Source of the DNA: Planctomycetota bacterium
GTDB lineage: Bacteria; Planctomycetota; Planctomycetia; Pirellulales; Pirellulaceae
Assembly: GCA_019347795.1 (NCBI GenBank)
Contig: JAHWKS010000037.1
Span: 1-13,696, forward strand
Direction: 5' to 3'
Length of the DNA stretch: 13,696 nucleotides
Part shown: piece after piece, positions 1 through 6,180 of the stretch
How the letters are laid out: each line of letters begins with the position of its first letter
Position numbering within the stretch: the first letter of the stretch is position 1
The notes under the pieces: model-generated
Told to the model about the DNA's origin: nothing
The model's database searches: none
Seen by the model: only the letters and a program-made list of their open reading frames with translations
Position numbers and translations under genes: made by a program

Positions 1-16
1 CGGCGATGGTGAACAT
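1..16 (-). CDS. Start of an unidentified gene (first 5 codons only)
   Basis: Reading the minus strand, an ATG at 16-14 is followed by codons for MFTIA before the window ends. A strong Shine-Dalgarno sequence, TAGGAGGCG on the minus strand (about 22-30), sits a few bases upstream, which is what supports a real start here. The product cannot be identified from five residues. It lies downstream of, and in the same direction as, the DapA-like gene, but 321 bases separate them, so it probably has its own promoter. Confidence 0.5.
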
Positions 17-337
17 GAGGGCGCCTCCTAACTAGAACCGCGGGGGAATCGCTGAACCCCCTCTTCGGGGCAGCAGTGCAACCCGACCTTCGGATGGCGC
101 GGCCGCATGCTGGTCTCCTCATCGTAACCTCAAACAGCCCCGGGAAGGCCCCTGGCGGGCCGTTAACGGCGACTCCAGCCTGTCCAGCACCCGGGTTTTA
201 GCCAGAATACCGACTTTGTGGGCAACTCAGGGTTTATGGGCAAAGCCGCCAGAATAGTGTACATGCGTTTATATATCCTCCTGGGGCGCCTGCAGCGGAT
301 ACCACCCATTGGGAGGTGTTCTGGCTCCCGCTCTCGG
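17..337. other. Intergenic region between two minus-strand genes
   Basis: This stretch separates the end of the DapA-like gene from the gene starting at 16. Apart from the possible leader ORF at 28-108, it holds a perfect 12-bp palindrome GCCGTTAACGGC (159-170). It also holds a second minus-strand ATG (264-262) with AGGAGG 12 bases upstream, which opens 33 codons with no recognisable family. No convincing terminator with a U tract and no RNA gene were seen. The plus-strand ORFs crossing it look like chance or antisense reading. Confidence 0.5.
28..108 (-). CDS. Possible 26-codon leader ORF
   Basis: On the minus strand, GAGGAG (120-115) lies six bases before an ATG (108-106) that opens a 26-codon ORF beginning MRPRHPKVGLHCC. 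Its TAG stop (30-28) is embedded in the TAGGAGG ribosome-binding site of the gene that starts at 16, so the two would be translationally coupled. A small hairpin (CCCC 57-60 with GGGG 67-70) lies inside the ORF. I recognise no family, and an ORF this short can arise by chance. The well-placed ribosome-binding site and the stop/RBS overlap are the only support. Confidence 0.25.
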   Translation of the reverse strand: MRPRHPKVGLHCCPEEGVQRFPRGSS

Positions 338-1261
338 CTACGTCGGCGTGTGCTCCAACTCCCTTTCCGCCTCCAAAAGCGAGGTCATGAGGGCGTCGAT
401 CTCGCGCATCTCCTCTTCGCTCAGGCGGCGTTGCGGGGGGCGGGGGCGGCCGAAGTCGAGGCCGATGCTGCGGATCGCGTGTTTCAGGAACGAGATGTTA
501 TAAGAGCTGCCGGCGCGGGCGCGGTACTCTTCGATGGGGCGGATGATTGCTAAGAGACGCATCGCTTCGGGCCAATCGCCGCGGGCGGCCGCGGCGTGCA
601 TCGCCAGCGTGAGCCGCGGGACTACGTTCCCGGCGCCGCTGGTATAGCCGGGGGCGCCGGCCAGCATGAAGAACGGGGCGAACCGCTCGGCCGAGCCGCA
701 GTACCAGTCGATCCGCCCGCCGTTCCGCTGCACGACGCGGGTGAAGGCGTCGATGTCGTTCACCGCGTACTTCACGCCGATCAGGTTCGGATGGCCGGAC
801 AGGTCGAGCAGCAGCTCGTCGCCGGGGATCGCATCCTTCTTATAGATCAACGTCGGGCAGCCGAGCCGCTCCATGATCGCGAGGTAATAGTCCCGGGCGC
901 CGGCGTCGCTGAGGTAGGGGAACGCAAGCGGCATCACGAGCACCGCATCGGCGCCCGCCTCCAGGGACGACTCGCCGAGCCGCACCGCGTTTTCGAGCCA
1001 ATGACCGATGGGCGCGATGATCGTCCCCTCGGACCCGATCGTTTCCCGCGTCATCCGCACCGCGGCGACGATCTCTTCCGGATCGAGGCTGTGAAACTCC
1101 GCGCTCCCGGCGCAGGGAATGAAGACCCGCACTCCGGCCTCGTGGAGGCGAGCGGTGAGCGTCTGCATCGGCGAGAGCGCGAGCTTGGCGTGCTCATCGA
1201 AAGCGGTGAGCGGCACGAGTTGCACGGTGTGCAACTTCTCGCGGGCGAACGAGGAAGGCAT
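338..1261 (-). CDS. Dihydrodipicolinate synthase (DapA) superfamily lyase/dehydratase
   Basis: A 307-residue class I aldolase-type TIM barrel, close to the family's usual 290-310. The expected Schiff-base lysine is K164 in LIGVKYAVND and the barrel tyrosine is Y140 in TLIYKKD. A substrate loop with the pattern GSAEF lies at 52-56, and the C-terminal SGAGN stretch is at 208-212. True dihydrodipicolinate synthases have GTTGE, and an arginine shortly after the YN motif that binds the substrate carboxylate. Here both are changed (GSAEF, YKKDAIP), and the pattern is nearer to 5-dehydro-4-deoxyglucarate dehydratases (GTGEF, YNRDN). A role on a sugar acid or other 2-oxo acid is therefore more likely than lysine synthesis. 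It is probably a soluble cytoplasmic enzyme. The ATG at 1261 has no clear ribosome-binding site. No pathway partner is adjacent, so the substrate is open. Confidence 0.85.
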   Translation of the reverse strand: MPSSFAREKLHTVQLVPLTAFDEHAKLALSPMQTLTARLHEAGVRVFIPCAGSAEFHSLDPEEIVAAVRMTRETIGSEGTIIAPIGHWLENAVRLGESSLEAGADAVLVMPLAFPYLSDAGARDYYLAIMERLGCPTLIYKKDAIPGDELLLDLSGHPNLIGVKYAVNDIDAFTRVVQRNGGRIDWYCGSAERFAPFFMLAGAPGYTSGAGNVVPRLTLAMHAAAARGDWPEAMRLLAIIRPIEEYRARAGSSYNISFLKHAIRSIGLDFGRPRPPQRRLSEEEMREIDALMTSLLEAERELEHTPT

Positions 1262-1284
1262 GGCTATTTGGATTCGTTCGGAGT

Positions 1285-1333
1285 GCAGGCGGCCCGCCTG
1301 CGCCGGAATAGAAAAACAGGCGAGCCGCCTGTT
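1285..1333. repeat. Two copies of a GC-rich palindromic repeat
   Basis: The first copy (1285-1301) is GCAGGCGG-C-CCGCCTGC, an 8-bp inverted repeat. The second (1315-1333) is AACAGGCG-AGC-CGCCTGTT, also 8 bp. Reverse-complementing the second gives the core CAGGCGGCTCGCCTG, one base different from the core of the first. They are therefore two related copies in opposite orientation. They lie between the start of the minus-strand DapA-like gene and the plus-strand gene at 1436. Their function is unknown; they resemble dispersed intergenic repeats rather than a terminator, since no T tract follows. Confidence 0.7.
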
Positions 1334-1405
1334 CTACGCGAGCCGCGTCCATTGTATTCTCGCAGTATGCCGCCGCCACCCGGGACATGATGGGTCGCGC
1401 CGGAC

Positions 1406-1434
1406 TTCTGACGGCGCCAAACGTTAGGTATAAT
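1406..1434 (+). promoter_or_regulatory. Candidate -10 box (TATAAT) next to the start codon at 1436
   Basis: A perfect TATAAT lies at 1429-1434. A partial -35 match, CTGACG at 1408-1413, sits 15 bases upstream, and TTCTGA at 1406-1411 would give a 17-base spacer. The -10 ends one base before the ATG at 1436, so a normal start point would fall inside the coding region. It could drive the downstream genes instead, give a leaderless mRNA, or be chance. Confidence 0.3.
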
Positions 1435-1435
1435 T

Positions 1436-1749
1436 ATGGCGAAGGTTAAAGCGCTGTTCTATCTGCCGCTTCGCGACAGCGACGGCCGCGATTTGCGCGA
1501 CGACATCGAAGCCGCGTTAACAGACATTTACATTCGGTTCGCCGGCTGGACGTCCAAGGCTATGTGAAGGGAGCCTATCGCATGGCGGACGGAAGTCAGG
1601 CTATCGACGAAAGCGCAGCGTATCTTGTCGTGTTGCAGGAGAACGAGATTCCTGATTTGGAGGATGTGCTGCGAGAGTTCAAAAGCAAAACCCTGCAAGA
1701 AGCAATTTACCTTGAGATTCAGCGTGACGTAGAGGTCCGCTTCCTCTAA
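1436..1749 (+). pseudogene. Small conserved-type protein, split by a frameshift
   Basis: Two overlapping frames together look like one protein of about 104 residues. The 5' part runs from ATG 1436 (MAKVKALFYLPLRDSDG...) to a TGA at 1565-1567. The 3' part is in another frame and reads DVQGYVKGAYRMADGSQ... through to VEVRFL and a TAA at 1747-1749. The second frame has no good start of its own and is open upstream back to the TAA at 1447-1449. The coding sense appears to jump near TGGACGTCC (about 1549-1557), as if one base had been lost. No slippery heptamer was seen, so programmed frameshifting is unlikely; a real mutation or a sequencing error fits better. I do not recognise a function. It sits 13 bases before the next gene and probably begins the tsaE-containing operon. 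Confidence 0.65.
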
Positions 1750-1762
1750 TCAGCTATGCCGT

Positions 1763-2050
1763 ATGTCCAACGACAAAGCCGCCCTCGAACAGCAGGTTCG
1801 CGAAGTGCTCTCCTCGGCCCGCGACGCCATGACGTTGAGCGATCGGCTCTTCAGCCCCCAAGGGCTGTTCAATCAGATCGCCAGTAGTGCCGCGGAACGA
1901 CGGGAGCTTGCCTCCTCATCGCTTTTTAAAGATTCGCTCCGACGTCTCTCCGAACTACAGCGGGCCGAGGCCGACGAATTCGCAAGGAACATTGGCGACT
2001 TGGGCGATTCCGCGGCGCCATGCCGTTTTGCGAAGCTTGAGCGTTCCTGA
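1763..2050 (+). CDS. Small hydrophilic helical protein of unknown function
   Basis: A 95-residue ORF from ATG 1763 to TGA 2048-2050. It is rich in Ala, Glu, Arg, Leu and Ser, with heptad-like spacing suggesting two or three helices (about 5-25 and 55-78). It has no signal peptide, membrane segment or cysteine cluster. It lies 13 bases after the frameshifted gene and 10 bases before tsaE, so co-transcription is likely. The last 15 or so residues (DSAAPCRFAKLERS) look less ordered than the rest. There is no clear ribosome-binding site. I do not recognise the family; support comes from the operon position and the plausible composition. Confidence 0.55.
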   Translation: MSNDKAALEQQVREVLSSARDAMTLSDRLFSPQGLFNQIASSAAERRELASSSLFKDSLRRLSELQRAEADEFARNIGDLGDSAAPCRFAKLERS

Positions 2051-2060
2051 CGGCGCGACG

Positions 2061-2540
2061 ATGACCACGTTCACCTTTCGCGCTGAAACTTTGCACGACA
2101 CCGACCATCTTGCTGCGGCGCTGGCGGCGGCGTTGCCGGAGCGGGCGGTGGTGGCGCTCTCGGGGACGCTCGGGGCGGGGAAGACGCAGCTTGTGCGGGC
2201 GCTCGCGGCGGCGTGCGGCGTCCCGGCCGAGGAGGTCGTCAGCCCGACCTTCGTTCTCTGCCAGGAGTATCGCGGGCGGCGGATGCTCTATCACTTCGAC
2301 GCGTATCGCATTCGCGATGACGACGAGTTCCTGGAGCTGGGCCCCGAGGAGTATTTCGAATCGCCGGGCGTGACGCTCATCGAATGGGCCGAGCGCGTCG
2401 CGCGCTGCCTGCCGGAGGACCGCCTCGAAATTCACATCGAGCCGACGGGGGAAACCTCCCGCACGTTCCAAATCGCCGCCCACGGCGCCGGAATGGACGG
2501 CGTGGTCGCCGAGGTCCAACGGCGCCTGGAGCGGCGGTAG
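2061..2540 (+). CDS. tsaE: tRNA threonylcarbamoyladenosine biosynthesis ATPase TsaE
   Basis: A 159-residue P-loop ATPase of the TsaE (YjeE) family, normal length. The Walker A motif is GTLGAGKT at 35-42. The family signatures SPTFVLCQEY, HFDAYRI and IEWAERV follow in the expected order. In bacteria TsaE works with TsaD and TsaB to transfer the threonylcarbamoyl group onto A37 of ANN-decoding tRNAs, giving t6A. TsaE binds and hydrolyses ATP to reset the complex in the cytoplasm. The frame is open upstream to 1887, but the homologous region begins at ATG 2061, and the earlier codons overlap the preceding gene, so 2061 is preferred. tsaB and tsaD are not in this window. Confidence 0.95.
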   Translation: MTTFTFRAETLHDTDHLAAALAAALPERAVVALSGTLGAGKTQLVRALAAACGVPAEEVVSPTFVLCQEYRGRRMLYHFDAYRIRDDDEFLELGPEEYFESPGVTLIEWAERVARCLPEDRLEIHIEPTGETSRTFQIAAHGAGMDGVVAEVQRRLERR

Positions 2541-2650
2541 GAACCCGGTGCGGCGCGTCCTTGCTTTCCATTCCCGTTCCGGTCAGGATGGCGGTTGGAA
2601 TGGGGAGGGCCGGGGCCGAATTGCGCGGGGCCAGGCGGAACGGCTTTGCG

Positions 2651-3946
2651 ATGAAGATTCTCGTCGCCGACGACAGCGCCATCATGCAGCGGCTCTTGCT
2701 GCGCTCGCTCGAGAAGTGGAATTACGACGCGGTCGTCGCGGCCGACGGGGCCGAGGCTTGGGAGCTGTTCCAGCAGGATCGCTTTCCGCTGGTCCTCACC
2801 GACTGGATGATGCCGGGCGTGGACGGGCTGGAGCTGATCCGGCGAATCCGCGCTTCGCAGCAGCTCGGGTACGTGTACATTATTCTGCTCACGGCCAAGA
2901 CGGAGAAAGAGGACCTGGTGACGGCGATGGACGCCGGCGCCGATGACTTTCTCTCCAAGCCGTTCGATCAGCAGGAGCTGCGGGTTCGGGTTCGCGAAGG
3001 GGAGCGGATCATCCGCCTGGAGCAAACGCTCGCGGAGCAGAACCGGCGGCTGCGCGAGACGCAAGCGGCCCTTGTGCAAAGCGAGAAGCTGGCCAGCCTC
3101 GGGCAACTGGCGGCGGGAATGGCCCATGAGATCAACAATCCGATCGCCTATGTCGCCAACAACCTCGCCGTGCTGCGGCGCGACGTGCTGGAGGTGATGG
3201 ACCTGCTGGAGCGATACCGCGAGGGCCGCACGAAACTCGCCGATGCCGATCCCGCGCTGGCGGCGAAAATCGCCGCCGCCGAAGAGGAGTGCGACCTGCC
3301 GTGGCTGAATGAGAACCTGCCGCGGCTCTTCAAGAGCTCGCTCGAGGGTCTGAGCCGGGTGCGAGAGATCGTCAGCAACCTGCGCGACTTCGCCCGGTTG
3401 GACGAGGCCGAGCTGGACGAGTTGGACCTCAACGCCGCACTCGAATCGACCGCCAAGGTGCTGGGGCGCGAAACGGCGGAGAAGGAGTTGTCAGTCGAGC
3501 TGGAGCTGGCGCCAATCCCGAAAATCACCGGCCGCCCCCAAAAGCTCAACCAGGTGCTTTATAATTTGCTCTTGAACGCGGTGCAGGCGAGCGAGCCGCA
3601 AGGCCGAATCACGCTTCGCACGCGGCAGATCGGCGAAGGCGTCGTCCTGGAGGTGGAGGACCGCGGGTGCGGCATCGAGCCGCAGAACCTTTCGCGCGTC
3701 TTCGAGCCGTTCTTCACCACCCGGCCGATCGGACGAGGAACGGGATTGGGACTGGCGATCAGCTACGGCATCGTCCGCGACCACGGCGGCGCCATCGAGG
3801 TGGAAAGCCGGCCCGGCGAGGGAAGCCTGTTCCGCGTGACGCTGCCTGTCCGGCCGAAGGCGCAGAAGCTGCCGGCGTCGTCGAAGACGGCCGACGGCGA
3901 GCGGCGCCCGTCCCTGAAAGCCAAGAGTCTGAGCGAGCCCGTGTGA
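2651..3946 (+). CDS. Histidine kinase with an N-terminal receiver domain
   Basis: A 431-residue soluble protein with no membrane segments. Residues 1-115 form a receiver domain with acidic D7/D8, phospho-acceptor D51 (LTDWMMPG), T81 and K103. A coiled coil (about 118-145) leads into the dimerisation/phosphotransfer domain, with H159 in AHEINNP. A helical, Glu/Ala-rich insert follows (about 190-250). The ATPase domain has an N box around 305-309 (YNLLLN), DRGCGI (337-342), FEPFFTT and GRGTGLGL (361-368). The REC domain takes the place of a sensor, so the kinase is probably controlled by an upstream phosphodonor rather than a direct ligand. ATG 2651 was chosen because it opens the REC fold; the frame is open to 2384 but that part overlaps tsaE. 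It lies 27 bases before the response regulator. The tail after residue 400 is basic and disordered. Confidence 0.92.
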   Translation: MKILVADDSAIMQRLLLRSLEKWNYDAVVAADGAEAWELFQQDRFPLVLTDWMMPGVDGLELIRRIRASQQLGYVYIILLTAKTEKEDLVTAMDAGADDFLSKPFDQQELRVRVREGERIIRLEQTLAEQNRRLRETQAALVQSEKLASLGQLAAGMAHEINNPIAYVANNLAVLRRDVLEVMDLLERYREGRTKLADADPALAAKIAAAEEECDLPWLNENLPRLFKSSLEGLSRVREIVSNLRDFARLDEAELDELDLNAALESTAKVLGRETAEKELSVELELAPIPKITGRPQKLNQVLYNLLLNAVQASEPQGRITLRTRQIGEGVVLEVEDRGCGIEPQNLSRVFEPFFTTRPIGRGTGLGLAISYGIVRDHGGAIEVESRPGEGSLFRVTLPVRPKAQKLPASSKTADGERRPSLKAKSLSEPV

Positions 3947-3973
3947 CCGTCGCATTTCCCTCGGGAGCGAGCG

Positions 3974-4573
3974 ATGACCGACCAGCCTCCATCCCGCAAG
4001 AAGAAACACAGCCTGCTGTTGGTCGATGACGAGCCGGAGATCCTCTACTCCCTCAAAGGGCTGCTGCGGCGGGACTTCGACCTCCACGTGGCCGAGAGCG
4101 GCAGGCGCGCCTTGGAGATTCTGGCCGAGCATCCAATTCACGTGGTGATGACCGACCAGCGAATGCCGGAAATGAGCGGAGTGGAGCTGATGGGCCGCGT
4201 GCGGACCGAGCATCCGGAGGCCATCCGCATCGTGTTTACCGGCTATGCTGACATTAAGGCGGTGGTGGAGGCGATCAACAGCGGCGGGCTGTATCGCTAC
4301 ATCACCAAGCCGTGGGATCCGGACGATCTGATCGAGACGTTGCACCAGGCGGCCGCGGCGTACGACCAGATGGTCGAGCGGCGGCGATTGCTAGGCGATC
4401 TCCGCCGTCACGTGCAGCGCGGGCAGGAGTTCGCCGATCGGCTGGCCACGGGACAAACCGCCGAGGCGGCGGAGCTGGATGATTATCGGGAATCGACCGC
4501 CGCGCTGCTGTCTCGCATCGACAAGTTGCATGAAGCATTGAAATCCGCGACGCCTCCGCCTCCCGGCGATTGA
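3974..4573 (+). CDS. RpfG-type response regulator without an output domain
   Basis: A 199-residue protein. After a basic N-terminal extension comes a receiver domain (about 12-125) with D18/D19, phospho-acceptor D61 (MTDQRMPEMSG), T89 (VFTGYAD) and K112 in YITKPWDPDDL. The TKPWD ending is typical of receivers that precede HD-GYP or similar outputs. Here the receiver is followed only by a charged helical region (about 121-190) predicted to form coiled coil, then a PPPP tail. No DNA-binding, HD-GYP or GGDEF domain is present. A GGGAG ribosome-binding site lies about 8 bases before ATG 3974. It is very likely the phosphorylation partner of the upstream kinase, and its stop overlaps the TTG codon that opens the next frame. 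Output may be protein-protein interaction through the helical tail. Confidence 0.9.
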   Translation: MTDQPPSRKKKHSLLLVDDEPEILYSLKGLLRRDFDLHVAESGRRALEILAEHPIHVVMTDQRMPEMSGVELMGRVRTEHPEAIRIVFTGYADIKAVVEAINSGGLYRYITKPWDPDDLIETLHQAAAAYDQMVERRRLLGDLRRHVQRGQEFADRLATGQTAEAAELDDYRESTAALLSRIDKLHEALKSATPPPPGD

Positions 4574-4584
4574 GATCCAACCCT

Positions 4585-5106
4585 GTGACCACGAAAGAGC
4601 CGGTGCTGTTGACGGTGCTGATCGAGACGGCGCCGTTGCGCTGGTTCGTGGCGGGCGTGACGCTCCAGGGCGAGCCGCTGCCGCTGATGCGATCCGAGGA
4701 CGGCAATCTGCGCGACTACGTCGGCGCCGCGTTCGACGAGCAGGTCAGCTTTCTCCGCCATCGCCTGGCCGGCGTGCTCCAGCGCGGCTGCGACCGATTG
4801 TGGGGTCGGCGGAAGAAGCCGTGCCAGATCGTATTCGTCGCCGACGGCCCCTTCACCGAAGCCGCCGCCGAGTTGACTCCGGCCGTGGCCGAGCATTTCA
4901 TCCAATGGATGGTCAGCCCGCCGTGCGCATTCTTCATCGCCAAAGGCGGCTTCGCCGCGAACAAAAAACCGTCACTGAAGCGGATCGCCGGCGAACTCGA
5001 TTCGACGCATCAAGGCGCCCTGGAAAGCTGTCTTCCTGCTCTCCTTGAAGCGATGCGGAACGACGAGGCGTGGGAGTTGTCGCAGGGGAAGCAGAGCGGA
5101 CGATGA
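4585..5106 (+). CDS. Unknown protein in the two-component operon
   Basis: From GTG 4585 the product is 173 residues. A TTG at 4570 that overlaps the previous stop would add five. I do not recognise the family. The body looks like a compact alpha/beta domain: alternating hydrophobic strands (VLLTVLIE, WFVAGVTL, CQIVFVADG) and a helical stretch with FDEQVSFLRHRLAGVLQRGC. A second core runs EHFIQWMVSPPCAFFIAKG. There is no signal peptide or membrane helix; three cysteines are spread out. Close linkage to the response regulator, with a 0-12 base gap depending on start, suggests it serves as effector or target of that pathway. That is inference from position only. It ends 13 bases before the convergent thioesterase gene. 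Confidence 0.75.
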   Translation: MTTKEPVLLTVLIETAPLRWFVAGVTLQGEPLPLMRSEDGNLRDYVGAAFDEQVSFLRHRLAGVLQRGCDRLWGRRKKPCQIVFVADGPFTEAAAELTPAVAEHFIQWMVSPPCAFFIAKGGFAANKKPSLKRIAGELDSTHQGALESCLPALLEAMRNDEAWELSQGKQSGR

Positions 5107-5119
5107 TGCCGATGTTGCT

Positions 5120-5512
5120 CTACTCCTCCTCCATCACCAGCCACTCCGGCAGGCGTTGGAGTTGGCCGTCGCGGGTGACGCAGGCGAGGACGCTGTCGCC
5201 GGTCACAAGAAGCTCATCGCCGCGGAGGACCTGGTACTCGTGCCAGATCCGCACGCCGTGGGCGCGTTTGGTCGTCGTGACCAGCCGCAAGAGATCGTCG
5301 TACATCGCCCCGCGGCGGTAACGGCAGGCGATCTCCGCCACCACCAGGAACACGCCTTCCGCCTCCATGTCGCGATAGCTGTATCCGGAGGCGCGGAGGA
5401 TTTCCACGCGGCCCATCTCGAAGTACGTGAGGTAATTCGCGTGGTGAACGCGGCCTTGGGCGTCCGTCTCCTGGTAGCGGACGCGAATCTCGATTTCGTG
5501 CCGGCGGAGCAT
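5120..5512 (-). CDS. Hotdog-fold acyl-CoA thioesterase (YbgC/4-hydroxybenzoyl-CoA type)
   Basis: A 130-residue single hotdog domain, standard length for the family. The N-terminal signature RYQETDAQGRVHHANYLTYFEMGR contains the catalytic aspartate D17 and the HHANY segment that distinguishes the 4HBT/YbgC group. The rest (VVAEIACRYRRGAMYDDLLRLVT) matches the family's central strands. Members hydrolyse acyl-CoA thioesters in the cytoplasm, from short-chain aliphatic to aromatic. The substrate cannot be read from sequence, and no tol-pal genes are nearby, so a Tol-associated role is not supported. It converges with the unknown gene ending at 5106 and diverges from the ACT-domain gene; the 104 bases between starts hold no clear promoter. 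Confidence 0.9.
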   Translation of the reverse strand: MLRRHEIEIRVRYQETDAQGRVHHANYLTYFEMGRVEILRASGYSYRDMEAEGVFLVVAEIACRYRRGAMYDDLLRLVTTTKRAHGVRIWHEYQVLRGDELLVTGDSVLACVTRDGQLQRLPEWLVMEEE

Positions 5513-5616
5513 TGGTAAGTTGACGGAAGTGCCGAAGTTCTCTATAGTTGCGGTCAGATGGCGAGGGCAGCTTTGCCTCCCACCCTTCGCCGCAACCTCC
5601 GAGTCGAGTCAGTCTC

Positions 5617-6108
5617 ATGAGCGTCGGAGAAAGCGCGGGAACCGATTTCGCGACCATGCGCGGCCGCGACTATCCCGCAATCCGCCAGTTTACCGTCTTT
5701 CTCGAGAACCGGGTGGGGCAGCTTCTGGAAGTAGTGCGCCGGTTCGAGGGGAGCCGCGTGCGGATCGTCGCCCTCTCGATCGTAGACAACACCGAGTGCG
5801 CGGTGGTGCGCTTCCTCTTGAGCCATCCCGAGCAAGGGCGGGAAATCCTGGAACGCGCGGGGCTGGCGATGATCGAGAGCGACCTGATCGGCGTCGAGCT
5901 GCCCGAGGGGTCGCAGCCGCTGCTCCAGGTCTGCACCGCGCTGTTGCAGGCGGAGATCAATATCGTGCAGGCGTACCCGCTGATCATCCGCCCGCACGGC
6001 CAGCCGGCGGTGGCGCTGATGGTCGATAGCATCGAGCAAGCCCAGACGACCCTCGCCGAACGCGGCTTCACGATGATCACCGAGCGCGACCTTTCGGAGA
6101 TGGAGTAA
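5617..6108 (+). CDS. Tandem ACT-domain protein
   Basis: A protein of 163 residues from ATG 5617. ATG 5656 is an alternative that would begin directly at the first domain (MRGRDYPAIRQF), and the frame is open back to a TTG at 5548. The first ACT domain contains QFTVFLENRVGQLLEVVRRF and a strand IVALSIVDNTECAVVRFLL. The second runs from PLLQVCTALLQAEINIVQAYPLII to the end (FTMITERDL). There is no catalytic or DNA-binding domain. It resembles the stand-alone two-ACT proteins (COG4747 type), thought to bind amino acids and act as regulators. The ligand is unknown. The nearest neighbours do not suggest a biosynthetic pathway. The EN(R/P)xG turn where ligands usually bind is intact in domain 1 but not recognisable in domain 2. 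Confidence 0.85.
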   Translation: MSVGESAGTDFATMRGRDYPAIRQFTVFLENRVGQLLEVVRRFEGSRVRIVALSIVDNTECAVVRFLLSHPEQGREILERAGLAMIESDLIGVELPEGSQPLLQVCTALLQAEINIVQAYPLIIRPHGQPAVALMVDSIEQAQTTLAERGFTMITERDLSEME

Positions 6109-6137
6109 CCGTCACCAAAGTCCGCGCCACGATGTTC

Positions 6138-6164
6138 AATAGCCGGCGACCAACGCGTCGCCGG
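6138..6164. repeat. Palindromic repeat, copy 1 (CCGGCGAC stem)
   Basis: CCGGCGAC (6143-6150) and GTCGCCGG (6157-6164) form a perfect 8-bp stem with a 6-base loop, preceded by AATAG. The element matches the reverse complement of the one at 7084-7109 almost base for base, so the two are inverted copies. It lies between convergent genes and could double as a terminator, though no T tract follows. Confidence 0.75.
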
Positions 6165-6166
6165 AG

Positions 6167-6178
6167 GCCCGCGCGGGC
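6167..6178. repeat. Perfect 12-bp GC palindrome
   Basis: GCCCGCGCGGGC is self-complementary and lies between palindromic repeat copy 1 and the stop codon of the minus-strand zinc-ribbon gene. It may strengthen transcription termination between the convergent genes, or belong to the neighbouring repeat. It is short enough to be chance in GC-rich DNA. Confidence 0.4.
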
Positions 6179-6180
6179 AT

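Noticed and set aside
596..1390. A 264-codon plus-strand ORF
   Set aside because: It is antisense to the DapA-family gene, which has clear family motifs; this frame shows only low-complexity Arg/Gly/His-rich sequence.
1540..1567. Programmed -1 frameshift in the small gene at 1436
   Set aside because: No slippery heptamer or obvious downstream structure is visible in the overlap; a lesion or read error is simpler.
2568..2603. Terminator between tsaE and the kinase gene
   Set aside because: CCATTCC and GGAATGG can pair over 7 bp, but the loop is 22 bases and no T tract follows; too weak to call.
2384..2650. N-terminal extension of the kinase
   Set aside because: It overlaps tsaE and gives an Arg/Pro/Gly-rich leader; the receiver domain begins exactly at ATG 2651.
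3491..4345. A 284-codon minus-strand ORF
   Set aside because: It is antisense to the kinase and response regulator, both well supported by motifs.
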